From a virus, in IMG/VR virus record IMGVR_UViG_3300017773_004419, positions 1 through 38,467 of that record: a stretch of 38,467 nt of DNA; one strand, given 5' to 3'. Position 1 is the first letter of the stretch, and every line of letters starts with the position of its first letter. Under the pieces are notes generated by a model that ran no database searches, had not been told where the DNA came from, and was given only the letters and a program-made list of their open reading frames with translations. The translations under genes and the position numbers were made by a program. Positions 6,915-14,972 of this stretch are shown here, in pieces.

Positions 6915-9647
6915 ATGAATTATCGTAATCTTATTTCCGCTCTAGTGATGTCAGTTGGTCTTGTTTTCGGACAAGCCGTTACTGGTTTTGTTGGAGTCGG
7001 AGAAAAACCACTTGGTGGAGCAAATGTAACAATAGAAGGTACTGAACTTGGTGGCGTAACAGACGCCGAGGGAAAGTTCGTCATAGAGACGGGTACTGGT
7101 ACTTTTGATGTTACTGCTTCATACATCGGTTATGTATCCCAAACCAGATCAGTAAAAGTTGGGGATATAGTTGGGAGTGTTAGTTTCGATTTGGAAACTG
7201 ATGTTGTTGCTCTCACAGCTCTTGAAGTCTTGGCTTCTCGTGCTGATGAAAAAACACCTGTTGCTTATACAACGGTGACTAAGGAAGAGATGGAAATGAG
7301 ATTAGGTTCTCAAGATATTCCAATGTCTCTGAATATGACACCATCAGTATATGCTACTGGTCAAGGTGGAGGTGCGGGTGATGCTCGTATCAATGTTCGT
7401 GGATTCAACCAACGAAATGTTGCTGTTATGATTAACGGAGTTCCCCAAAATGATATGGAGAACGGATGGGTTTATTGGTCTAATTGGGATGGTGTAGGTG
7501 ATGCTACATCTTCCATTCAGATGCAAAGAGGTCTATCTGCTGTTAATCTAGCTACACCATCCATTGGTGGAACTATGAATATAATCACCGATCCTGCTGC
7601 TCTTGAAAAGGGTGGTAAGTTCAAACAAGAAGTAGGTGAGGGTGGATTTCTTAAATCTACTTTGAATTATAACTCTGGTCTTATCGGAGATAAACTAGCA
7701 CTTAGTGGAACGATTGTTCGTAAAACTGGTGATGGTTTAATTGATGGTACTTGGACAGATGCTTGGGCATACTACTTCGGTGGTTCATATGCTGTAAGTG
7801 ATGACCAACGATTTGAGTTATATGCGATTGGTGCACCACAAAGGCATGGACAAAACCTATACAAACAGAATATTGCTACTTACTCACAAGAGTTAGCTGG
7901 AAGTGTCGATGGATACAATGATTCAGCTTATGTCGCTGGAGAGAAGTTTGAGCATGAAGCTGGTAGGTTTTTCAATCAGAATTGGGCTCCTGTTGATGAA
8001 AGTTATACAGGACAACAATACTGGTATATGTATGGTGCTAGAACAACTGATAGGTATAATGCTTCACTACTAAATGAAAGAGAAAACTTCTTTCATAAAC
8101 CACTTGTTAACTTGAATCATTTCTATGATGTAAATGATAGGGTTAATGTAAGTTCAATATTATATTGGAGTGGTGGTTCTGGTGGTGGAACTGGTACTTA
8201 TGGTAGTGTTAGTAGAGTACCTGCAATTGAAGGAAACAATTGGTGGGCTAGCTCACCTTGGATGTGGGATTGGAATGCTGAGATAGCACAGAACTCTGCT
8301 AATGTAGATTCTGCGTGGTCAGATACCGAAAACCGTTCAACAGGTATACTTCGTAATTCAATCAATAGGCAAAACACCTATGGTTTGATTTCCAAGTTAA
8401 ACTATGATGTCAATGAGGACTTAGAGGTTCAAGTTGGTATCGATTGGAGAACTGCTGGTATTGAACATGCTAGAGAGGTTCGTGACTTACTTGGTGGAGA
8501 CTACTATGTAGATTATGCTGATGACAATGCAGCTGATGGTAAGAAAGTTGGGTTAGGTGATATTATTGCCTATCATAACGAAACCACAGTTGATTGGTTC
8601 GGTGCTTTTGTACAAGGTAAGTACGACATCGCTAAGTTCAACCTTTATGGTATGGGTGGGGTATCCACAATTGGATATTCTTATCATGACCATTTTGCTG
8701 TTGATGCTGATGTGGTTGAAGCTCCATCTATTACAACCTTTCAAGTAAAAGGTGGTGGTGTTTATAATCTTGATGATAGATTATCAGCATTTGCTAATCT
8801 TGGGTATGTGGAGAAACCACCTATTCTTGATAATGTAATTGACTATGATGGTAATGTTGCTTCTAATCCAGACAACGAGAAATTTACGAATTTTGAAGTT
8901 GGTGGTAAATACAGCAGTGATTTGGTTGCTATCAAAGGTAGTTACTACAACACTCAATGGAAAGATAGAAACCTTACCAAATCTGTGACATCAGGTCAAG
9001 GTGATTCGGGTGATACTGATATCATCTATCTTACAGGCGTAAACCAAAGTCATACTGGTGTTGAAATTGAAACTAAGATTGCTTTACATGAGATGGTCGA
9101 ATTAGACTTCGCTTTCAGTAAAGGTGATTGGTTCTTTGATGGAGATGCCAAAGGTGATTACACAGAGATGGAATACAATGATGATAATCAAATCATTGGT
9201 CAAACATCTACTGAATACCAATATGCATTAGACAACCTTAAAGTTGGTGATATGCCACAAACTGCTTATGTTGGTGGTTTGACATTGAAACCAATTAAAG
9301 GATTGAATATTCAAGGATTGTTAAAAATCTATGAAGATAATTATGCTGATTGGTCACCAGATGCTCGTGAAGTTGATGAAGATGGTGTTGATAGGGCACA
9401 AGTTTGGAAGGCTCCTGGCTATTCTAAACTTGACCTACATCTATCTTACAAACTACCAGAGATTGCTGGTTTAGATTTGACTCTTAGTGGTCATATCTTT
9501 AATGCTCTTGACGATGTTTATGTTCAAGATGCTACTGATAACAGTCAGTACAATGGCTATGGTGATAAACTTCACTTGGCTCATAATGCTGAAGTATTCT
9601 TGGGTACACCAAGAAGTTTCAACTTAGGACTTTCTGTTAATTTTTAA
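6915..9647 (+). CDS. TonB-dependent outer-membrane receptor with N-terminal carboxypeptidase-like domain
   Basis: Outer-membrane active-transport beta-barrel of 910 residues, the kind that imports siderophores, cobalamin or oligomers using TonB energy. Residues 1-19 are a signal peptide (MNYR, hydrophobic core, cleavage likely after VFG). Residues about 22-100 form a CarboxypepD_reg-like beta-sandwich (GGVTDAEGKF, YIGY), an FCB-group hallmark. A TonB-box-like ALEVLASR follows. The plug is about 112-225, with INVRGFNQRNVAVMINGVP, NDMENGWVYWSNW and GGTMNIIT. The rest is barrel, ending LGLSVNF with the terminal Phe required for barrel assembly. An open frame extends upstream to 6756, but the ATG at 6915 has AGGAGA six bases before it and a signal peptide directly after. 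No frameshift; G+C is visibly higher than around it (28/60 at 7021-7080). Flanked by promoter and terminator between nrdJ and polymerase: host-derived, apparently functional cargo. Substrate unknown. Confidence 0.95.
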   Translation: MNYRNLISALVMSVGLVFGQAVTGFVGVGEKPLGGANVTIEGTELGGVTDAEGKFVIETGTGTFDVTASYIGYVSQTRSVKVGDIVGSVSFDLETDVVALTALEVLASRADEKTPVAYTTVTKEEMEMRLGSQDIPMSLNMTPSVYATGQGGGAGDARINVRGFNQRNVAVMINGVPQNDMENGWVYWSNWDGVGDATSSIQMQRGLSAVNLATPSIGGTMNIITDPAALEKGGKFKQEVGEGGFLKSTLNYNSGLIGDKLALSGTIVRKTGDGLIDGTWTDAWAYYFGGSYAVSDDQRFELYAIGAPQRHGQNLYKQNIATYSQELAGSVDGYNDSAYVAGEKFEHEAGRFFNQNWAPVDESYTGQQYWYMYGARTTDRYNASLLNERENFFHKPLVNLNHFYDVNDRVNVSSILYWSGGSGGGTGTYGSVSRVPAIEGNNWWASSPWMWDWNAEIAQNSANVDSAWSDTENRSTGILRNSINRQNTYGLISKLNYDVNEDLEVQVGIDWRTAGIEHAREVRDLLGGDYYVDYADDNAADGKKVGLGDIIAYHNETTVDWFGAFVQGKYDIAKFNLYGMGGVSTIGYSYHDHFAVDADVVEAPSITTFQVKGGGVYNLDDRLSAFANLGYVEKPPILDNVIDYDGNVASNPDNEKFTNFEVGGKYSSDLVAIKGSYYNTQWKDRNLTKSVTSGQGDSGDTDIIYLTGVNQSHTGVEIETKIALHEMVELDFAFSKGDWFFDGDAKGDYTEMEYNDDNQIIGQTSTEYQYALDNLKVGDMPQTAYVGGLTLKPIKGLNIQGLLKIYEDNYADWSPDAREVDEDGVDRAQVWKAPGYSKLDLHLSYKLPEIAGLDLTLSGHIFNALDDVYVQDATDNSQYNGYGDKLHLAHNAEVFLGTPRSFNLGLSVNF

Positions 9648-9658
9648 AATGGTGATTT

Positions 9659-9685
9659 GGGGGATTGAAATATATCCCCCTTTTT
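9659..9685 (+). terminator. intrinsic terminator after the receptor gene
   Basis: Perfect 7-base-pair stem GGGGGAT (9659-9665) / ATCCCCC (9674-9680), 8-base loop, followed at once by TTTTT (9681-9685). It begins 11 bases after the receptor stop. The G+C-rich stem and U-tract make this one of the clearest terminators in the window, and it would insulate the receptor transcript from the polymerase gene. Confidence 0.85.
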
Positions 9686-9689
9686 ATCA

Positions 9690-9719
9690 AAAAAACCCTT
9701 GACTTGTATAGGGTTTTTT
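9690..9719. terminator. second terminator-like hairpin, symmetrical
   Basis: AAAAAACCCT (9690-9699) and AGGGTTTTTT (9710-9719) form a perfect 10-base-pair arm pair around a 10-base loop. The right arm provides a U-tract for + strand transcripts and the left arm provides one for - strand transcripts, so it could act in both directions. Only four pairs are strong (CCCT/AGGG). It sits four bases after the first terminator's T-run and overlaps the polymerase -35 element. Confidence 0.65.
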
Positions 9720-9728
9720 GTGTATATT
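9699..9728 (+). promoter_or_regulatory. sigma70-like promoter for the DNA polymerase gene
   Basis: TTGACT (9699-9704, 5 of 6) and TATATT (9723-9728, 5 of 6) are separated by 18 bases, about 33 bases upstream of the polymerase ATG. The -35 box lies within and beside the loop of the hairpin at 9690-9719. This restarts transcription straight after the receptor's terminators, and suggests that host RNA polymerase with a housekeeping-type sigma reads the replication genes. Confidence 0.7.
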
Positions 9729-9760
9729 AAGGTATCGAAAATGGGGAAGTTATAATTTAA

Positions 9761-12286
9761 ATGTATCAAAACATTTGGTGTGAGAAAAGAGGTGGTAATC
9801 AAGTAGAAGTTCATCTTTGGGACGATGTTGCTGGTTATCAAAACTTTATATTTAAAAATTATGCTTATGTTCGAGATGGTGGTGGTCAATATCGTTCTAT
9901 TTATGGAGACAAGCTAAAGAAAGTTACTTATTGGACAGAACAAGATTTTAAAACTGGTCGTGTATTTGAATCGGATATTCCCTTAGACACTCGTATTCTT
10001 TTGGATAGATACGAAGATTCAGACGAACCATCAAAAGACCACAGAGAATTATTTTTTGATATTGAAGTAGAAGTTACCGATGGTTTTCCTGAACCATCCA
10101 AGGCACGAAACAAAGTAACTTCAATTGCTATGTATACAAAACATGATGGTAAATATCGTGTTTATGTTTTAGGGGATGGGCAAGATAATGTTAAAGACGA
10201 AGTAGACATTCGTTTTTATTCTACAGAGAGTGAGTTACTCAAAGAGTTTTTAAGATATTGGATAAAGGTACAACCGACTTGTGTTACTGGTTGGAATACA
10301 AATGGGTTTGATATTCCTTATCTATATAATCGTCTATCAAAAGTTTTAGGTGAAGAGTTTGCTAATGCTCTATCACCGATTCAAATCGTAAAGTATAATC
10401 CAAACAAAAAGATGTACCGAATAGCCGGTGTCAGTAGTTTGGACTATATGGATTTATACAGAAAATTTACATATACACAACAATCAAGTTATCGTTTAGA
10501 CCATATCGGAACAATAGAGGTAGGGTTAGGTAAGGTTGAGTATGAGGGGACATTAGATGACCTATACAGAGATGACATTGATAAGTTTATTGAATACAAC
10601 CTAAATGATGTTGAGATAGTTAAAGCACTTGACCAAAAGTTCAAACTTTTGGATTTGGCTAGAGCTGTATCTCACTTGGGTAGAATACCTTACGAAGAGG
10701 TTTACTTTAGTTCTCGATACATTGAGGGTGCTATGTTAGTATATCTTCGTAGTTTGGGTTTAGTTGCTCCAAGTAAACTACCTACTGCTAGTTACGATGG
10801 TTCGGAAGGTAGGTTTGCTGGTGCTTATGTAAAAGCACCAATACCAGGTAGATATGATTGGGTATTTGATTTAGATTTAACTTCTATGTACCCAAGTATT
10901 ATTATGTCTTTGAATATGTCACCGGAAACTAAAATAGGCAAGATAAATGGTTGGGATGCGGAAGAATTTATTAGAGGGGAAGATAAACACTATTCTGTAG
11001 AAAAGGATGGTAAAACTATCAGAACCTTTACGAGTGGACAACTCAAAGATTTCTTTAACAAGAATGAAATATCCATTTCATCAAATGGTGTCTTGTATGA
11101 CCTCAAACAAAAAGGTGTTATACCAGCAATACTTGAGAAATGGTTTAATGAGAGAGTAGAGTATAGGAAACTAGCAAAGAAGTACGAAACCGAAGGTGAC
11201 CAAGAATTACATGGTTACTTCAACAGAAGGCAGCTGGTACAAAAGATTTTACTTAATAGTTTGTACGGAGTATTGGGATTGACCGTATTTAGATTTTATG
11301 ATATTGATAACGCTGAAGGGACAACCACCACTGGTCAGAAACTTATTCAGTTTACAGAAAAGGTTACAAATAGTTATTATAATAAAATACTAAAAACGGA
11401 TGAAGATTATTGTATCTATACAGATACAGACTCGGTTTTCTATTCTGCTCTTCCACTTGTTAAAAATAGATTTCCAAATGCCGATGTCAAGGATGAAAAG
11501 TTTATGACAGAACAAATCCTTGATATTGCTAGTGAGGTTCAAGATTACATCAATAAGTCATATAACTACTTTAGTAGTAAGTTTTTGAATATCCAAGGCG
11601 ACCATCGTTTTGAGATTAAACAAGAAATGATTGCTAAAGCTGCTTTTTGGGTTACCAAGAAAAGATATGGTCAATGGATTATTAACGATGGTGGAACGCC
11701 TTGTGAGAAACTTGATGTTAAAGGTTTAGACATTGTTCGTAGTTCATTCCCACCAGCATTTCGTGATTTCATGACAAAGGTTCTAAAAGCTATTCTTGCT
11801 AAGGTTCCAAAGGAAAAGATAGATGAGTTTATTCTGAATTTCAAGAATAACCTACAGAATGAAGAGTTGGATAAGATTGCTCTTCCAACTGGTGTAAAAG
11901 GCATAAAAAAATATACAGATAATAGTAGGGGTGGATTTAAAAGTAAGACTATGTTCACACCGATGAAAAAGGGAGCACCAGTTCACACAAAAGCTTCTGT
12001 CATATATAATGACCTACTAAAACATTTCAAGGCTAACAATCATGAACCTATCTCAAATGGTAACAAGGTTCGTTGGGTTTATCTAAAACAAAATCCTTAC
12101 AACATTGATGGTTTGGCTTATAAAGGTTATGACGATCCTTCACAAATTATAGATTTTATCAATCAATATGTTGATAGAGATAAGTTATTTGATAAGGCAC
12201 TTAACAAAAAGATAAAGATGTTTTATGATGCTATGTCTTGGGATATGCCAGTAGAAAAGAAAAATACAATCGAAAAGTTTTTTTAA
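9761..12286 (+). CDS. family B DNA polymerase (gp43 type) with 3'-5' exonuclease
   Basis: Replicative DNA polymerase, 841 residues against 898 for T4 gp43. Exonuclease motifs: ExoI FFDIEVEV with Asp100/Glu102, ExoII GWNTNGFDIPY, ExoIII YNLNDVEIV. Polymerase motifs: A, DLTSMYPS with catalytic Asp372; B, KILLNSLYG; C, YTDTDS with Asp555/Asp557; then KKRYG (KxY). All catalytic residues are intact and there is no intein. The C-terminus ends EKFF, consistent with a clamp-binding tail as in T4. The ATG is preceded by GGGGAAG 11 bases upstream, and a promoter starts 62 bases upstream. Polymerase, clamp and clamp loader form one block, so this is the main replicase. Confidence 0.96.
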   Translation: MYQNIWCEKRGGNQVEVHLWDDVAGYQNFIFKNYAYVRDGGGQYRSIYGDKLKKVTYWTEQDFKTGRVFESDIPLDTRILLDRYEDSDEPSKDHRELFFDIEVEVTDGFPEPSKARNKVTSIAMYTKHDGKYRVYVLGDGQDNVKDEVDIRFYSTESELLKEFLRYWIKVQPTCVTGWNTNGFDIPYLYNRLSKVLGEEFANALSPIQIVKYNPNKKMYRIAGVSSLDYMDLYRKFTYTQQSSYRLDHIGTIEVGLGKVEYEGTLDDLYRDDIDKFIEYNLNDVEIVKALDQKFKLLDLARAVSHLGRIPYEEVYFSSRYIEGAMLVYLRSLGLVAPSKLPTASYDGSEGRFAGAYVKAPIPGRYDWVFDLDLTSMYPSIIMSLNMSPETKIGKINGWDAEEFIRGEDKHYSVEKDGKTIRTFTSGQLKDFFNKNEISISSNGVLYDLKQKGVIPAILEKWFNERVEYRKLAKKYETEGDQELHGYFNRRQLVQKILLNSLYGVLGLTVFRFYDIDNAEGTTTTGQKLIQFTEKVTNSYYNKILKTDEDYCIYTDTDSVFYSALPLVKNRFPNADVKDEKFMTEQILDIASEVQDYINKSYNYFSSKFLNIQGDHRFEIKQEMIAKAAFWVTKKRYGQWIINDGGTPCEKLDVKGLDIVRSSFPPAFRDFMTKVLKAILAKVPKEKIDEFILNFKNNLQNEELDKIALPTGVKGIKKYTDNSRGGFKSKTMFTPMKKGAPVHTKASVIYNDLLKHFKANNHEPISNGNKVRWVYLKQNPYNIDGLAYKGYDDPSQIIDFINQYVDRDKLFDKALNKKIKMFYDAMSWDMPVEKKNTIEKFF

Positions 12287-12287
12287 C

Positions 12288-12316
12288 TTGACATTTACAA
12301 AAATAATCAGTAAATT
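12288..12316 (+). promoter_or_regulatory. sigma70-like promoter for the sliding clamp
   Basis: Perfect TTGACA (12288-12293), a 17-base spacer, then TAAATT (12311-12316, 4 of 6), in the 56-base gap between polymerase and clamp. GGAG (12329-12332) lies 10 bases before the ATG. An extra promoter fits the need for more clamp than polymerase. It is the last obvious promoter before the long accessory and glycan region. Confidence 0.7.
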
Positions 12317-12342
12317 AAATAATAATATGGAGAATAATAATA

Positions 12343-13065
12343 ATGAATAAAATCACATTAGATACCTTTATCCAAAAGTATAATCTTGGTGGTAGTATAA
12401 ATTCAGTAAAGTGGGAGTCGGATGGCGAAACACTTTCTACTCGTTTTATATCACCAGATAAAAGTCTTTTGGGTGAGTTATCACTAAGTAAACAATCACT
12501 TCCTAACTTTGAAGTAGGTGTTTATGACACACCACTTCTATCTAAGATGTTAGGTACTCTTGCTGATAAGGTTGACTTTAATGTAATTAAGGCACCATCA
12601 GATGAAGAACAAGCAGTAGCATTTGGATTTTCGGATGGTAAGATATCTGTAAGTTATGTACTTGCTGCTCTTGGTGTTATTCCTGATGTACCAGAACTAA
12701 AGAATATACCTGATTTTGATACTCTTATCAATATTGATACTCAGTTCATCAATTCTTTTATTCGTGGTAAAGGTGCTTTATCCGATGTAGAACATTTTTC
12801 TATTCAACCAGCAGATGGTGGTGTAGAGTTTGTTATCGGTTTTAGTGATATTAACTCAAATCGTATTAGTATAAAAGTTCAAAGTGGTGCAGTAAAATTA
12901 ACTGAACCAATCGTCTTTAATGCTAATCTATTTAAAGAAGTCTTGAGTGCTAACAAAGAATGTTCAAAGGCAGTTCTACAAGTTAGTTCAGGTGGTCTTG
13001 CTCATCTTGAGTTTAAGATAGACGACTTCAATGTTAAATATTACTTAGTATCACAGCAGGTATAG
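12343..13065 (+). CDS. DNA polymerase sliding clamp, gp45 type
   Basis: Processivity clamp: a trimeric ring that tethers polymerase to DNA and, in T4-like phages, also activates late transcription. The 240-residue protein is close to T4 gp45 (228). Sequence identity to clamps is low by eye. The call uses length, the beta-rich repeated architecture (for example RFISPDKSLLGELSL and VEFVIGFSDINSNRISIKV), the acidic character and the position between gp43 and the gp44-like loader. It has its own promoter and a good ribosome-binding site. The gene ends one base before the loader start. Confidence 0.82.
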   Translation: MNKITLDTFIQKYNLGGSINSVKWESDGETLSTRFISPDKSLLGELSLSKQSLPNFEVGVYDTPLLSKMLGTLADKVDFNVIKAPSDEEQAVAFGFSDGKISVSYVLAALGVIPDVPELKNIPDFDTLINIDTQFINSFIRGKGALSDVEHFSIQPADGGVEFVIGFSDINSNRISIKVQSGAVKLTEPIVFNANLFKEVLSANKECSKAVLQVSSGGLAHLEFKIDDFNVKYYLVSQQV

Positions 13066-13066
13066 T

Positions 13067-13978
13067 ATGAGTTCACATGGATTATGGGTGGAACGATATC
13101 GTCCATCGACATTAGACACTTATGTTGGTAATGAAACTCTTAAGACGAAAGTCGAGAGGTTCATAGAAGAACAGAATGTTCCACACCTATTATTGTATGG
13201 TAGAGCCGGTGGGGGTAAAACTACCCTTGCCAAGATTATCGTAAATGCTATTGAATGTGACTATCTCTATATTAATGCTTCGGATGAACGAAACATAGAT
13301 TTGGTTAGGGACAAACTAAAGAACTTCGCTTCTTCTGTTGGTTTCAAACCAAACAAAATAGTAATCTTGGATGAGGCTGATTATCTTAATGTTAACTCAG
13401 CCCAACCGGCTCTTCGTAATCTTATGGAGACTTTCTCTGCTCATTGTCGATTCATCTTGACTTGTAACTATGTTGAGAAGATTATCGACCCGATACAGAG
13501 TAGATGTCAGACCTATAAGATTATTCCACCATCAAAGAAAGATGTTGCTGTTCATGCTAAGTATATCTTGGAACAAGAGAATATCTCTTTTGATTTGGAT
13601 GACTTGGCTCTTGTGGTAACTGCTGGTTATCCTGACTTGAGAAAAGTTATCAACGACTTACAGAGGCAGGCGATTGATGGTCAGTTGAAGATAGACAAAG
13701 ATGGGATGTTACATAACGAATTTAAAATTCAATTCTTGGATATGATAAAACAAGGTGTTGATTTAAGAACTATTCGTAAGTTTGTAGCTGATAGTAACTT
13801 TACAGATTACACAGAGCTGTATCGTTTCCTATATGATGAGGTAGAGAATATTTCTGTGGAGAAGTTGCCAGAGATTATCGTTGATATATCAAATGGTTCT
13901 TATCAAGATGTGTTGGTCGTAGATAAAGAAATAAACTTTATGGCTACCATATCTAACATACTTAGGAGATTACAATGA
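13067..13978 (+). CDS. clamp-loader large subunit (gp44 / RFC-like AAA+ ATPase)
   Basis: AAA+ ATPase that opens and loads the sliding clamp at primer ends. The 303 residues begin LWVERYRPSTLDTYVGN, the RFC-box signature. Walker A is GRAGGGKT at 45-52, Walker B is ILDEAD with Asp102, sensor 1 is ILTCNY, and the arginine-finger SRC motif is near 145-147 (IQSRCQTYK). T4 gp44 is 319 residues, so the length agrees. It overlaps the downstream zinc-ribbon gene by ATGA. Four of these with one gp62 would make the phage loader; the gp62 candidate is two genes downstream. Confidence 0.95.
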   Translation: MSSHGLWVERYRPSTLDTYVGNETLKTKVERFIEEQNVPHLLLYGRAGGGKTTLAKIIVNAIECDYLYINASDERNIDLVRDKLKNFASSVGFKPNKIVILDEADYLNVNSAQPALRNLMETFSAHCRFILTCNYVEKIIDPIQSRCQTYKIIPPSKKDVAVHAKYILEQENISFDLDDLALVVTAGYPDLRKVINDLQRQAIDGQLKIDKDGMLHNEFKIQFLDMIKQGVDLRTIRKFVADSNFTDYTELYRFLYDEVENISVEKLPEIIVDISNGSYQDVLVVDKEINFMATISNILRRLQ

Positions 13979-14217
13979 GTACAAAACCAATGAAACCTTT
14001 GCCAAAACAACAAGTTAAAGTTGACTTGAGTGATGCTGAAACTATGACTTGTCAAAAATGTGGAAATAAAATCTTTATACAAGGTTATGTCATAAAGAAG
14101 ATTTCTGCTATACTTTCACCTACAGGTCAAGAAGTTATTGCTCCAGTTCAAGTTTTTAATTGTGGAAATTGCGGTGAGTTACTACCTATGGGTGATGGTG
14201 TAGATGAACTTATTTAA
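13975..14217 (+). CDS. small zinc-ribbon protein
   Basis: An 80-residue protein with two CxxC knuckles, Cys26/Cys29 (CQKCG) and Cys63/Cys66 (CGNCG), separated by a beta-rich stretch. This is the layout of a single zinc ribbon. AGGAG lies six bases before the ATG, and the start overlaps the clamp-loader stop by ATGA. Lying between the two clamp-loader subunits, it could be a replisome or transcription accessory factor (zinc ribbons often bind nucleic acid or RNA polymerase), but I do not recognise a specific family. Confidence 0.7.
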   Translation: MSTKPMKPLPKQQVKVDLSDAETMTCQKCGNKIFIQGYVIKKISAILSPTGQEVIAPVQVFNCGNCGELLPMGDGVDELI

Positions 14218-14623
14218 ATGGATAGATGAACTATTCGTTAAGAAAAGACCTTGGGATAGTTTTACAAAAGAGGAACAAAAGAAGTTTAGTCCTTTTATGG
14301 TAAATCGTTATTTAAGTATGAATAATGATTTTCTACCTATTGTAAATCATTTTCAAAGATTAACGATTGAGGTGATGCCACATTCTGCTGTTTATAAGTT
14401 CTATTGTTCCTTACTTCCAAATAAAAAAACATACTTAAGATACCTTAGTGGAAAGAAAACAAAGGTAAATGAAAAAGTTGTTCCTTTCATCCAAGAATAC
14501 TTTGAGGTTAGTAAGATACAAGCTGGCGAATACTACAACTTAATGACTACTGATGAGTTAAAGTCTTTACTAACAAAATATGGTAAAACTGATAAAGAGA
14601 TAAAAAAAATGGGTGTTAAATGA
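14204..14623 (+). CDS. putative clamp-loader small subunit (gp62-like)
   Basis: A 139-residue helical protein that I read as the non-ATPase clamp-loader subunit. Support is position (just after gp44-like and one small gene) and the segment PWDSFTKEEQKKFSPFMVNRYLSMN-type text at residues 16-40, where W, F, P, NR and LS resemble gp62-like proteins of marine T4-like phages. It is shorter than T4 gp62 (187 residues). The start overlaps the zinc-ribbon gene by 14 bases and the stop overlaps the next ATG (ATGA). No catalytic motif is expected. Without a profile search the call is moderate; the alternative is an uncharacterised replication accessory protein. Confidence 0.6.
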   Translation: MNLFKWIDELFVKKRPWDSFTKEEQKKFSPFMVNRYLSMNNDFLPIVNHFQRLTIEVMPHSAVYKFYCSLLPNKKTYLRYLSGKKTKVNEKVVPFIQEYFEVSKIQAGEYYNLMTTDELKSLLTKYGKTDKEIKKMGVK

Positions 14624-14964
14624 ATAAGTTACTTATGGCTATGTCTATATCTTTTGTTGGGCATGTAATTGCTTGGTTTCATATGCAAGGTCAATTTAAG
14701 TATGAATGGGCTAAAAGTCTTTGGTGGGTTGTTCTAGGTGGTATTCCAATTAGTCTATGTTTTTATTATGGAACACGCTGGTATTATGAATATTTTCAAA
14801 ATTATTGGTATGTTAGACCAATTGGTTTTGGTATGGCTACTTTAGTATTTACTATAATGACTTGGTTGATGTTAAATGAGTTACCAGATACAAGAACTAT
14901 AATAAGTATGGGGTTATCAATTATTATCATTATGATACAATTATCACATTTAATTATAAAATAG
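14620..14964 (+). CDS. four-helix integral membrane protein, function unknown
   Basis: A 114-residue protein made almost entirely of four hydrophobic segments: about residues 3-21 (SISFVGHVIAWF), 33-52 (WWVVLGGIPISLCFYY), 67-86 (GFGMATLVFTIMTWLML) and 93-112 (IISMGLSIIIIMIQL). Short polar loops join them, and no catalytic motif is apparent. Aromatic-rich loops (WYYEYFQNYWYV) would sit at the membrane interface. It could be a small inner-membrane modulator (exclusion, transport or lysis timing), but holins normally have fewer and less regular helices and lie near an endolysin, which is absent here. Overlaps the previous gene by ATGA. Confidence 0.6.
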   Translation: MNKLLMAMSISFVGHVIAWFHMQGQFKYEWAKSLWWVVLGGIPISLCFYYGTRWYYEYFQNYWYVRPIGFGMATLVFTIMTWLMLNELPDTRTIISMGLSIIIIMIQLSHLIIK

Positions 14965-14972
14965 AGGTTACT

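Noticed and set aside
11671-11958. 95-codon open frame on the - strand inside the polymerase gene
   Set aside because: It lies opposite conserved polymerase codons, shows low-complexity composition and has no ribosome-binding site. Other - strand frames in the window are similar shadows.
4826-12286. Intein or intron in nrdJ or polymerase
   Set aside because: Such elements often occupy these phage genes, but all catalytic motifs run at normal spacing with no insertion.
12270-12292. Terminator after the polymerase gene (AAGTT-T5-AACTT)
   Set aside because: Only a five-pair A/T-rich stem with no following T-run; the sequence is better explained as part of the clamp promoter.
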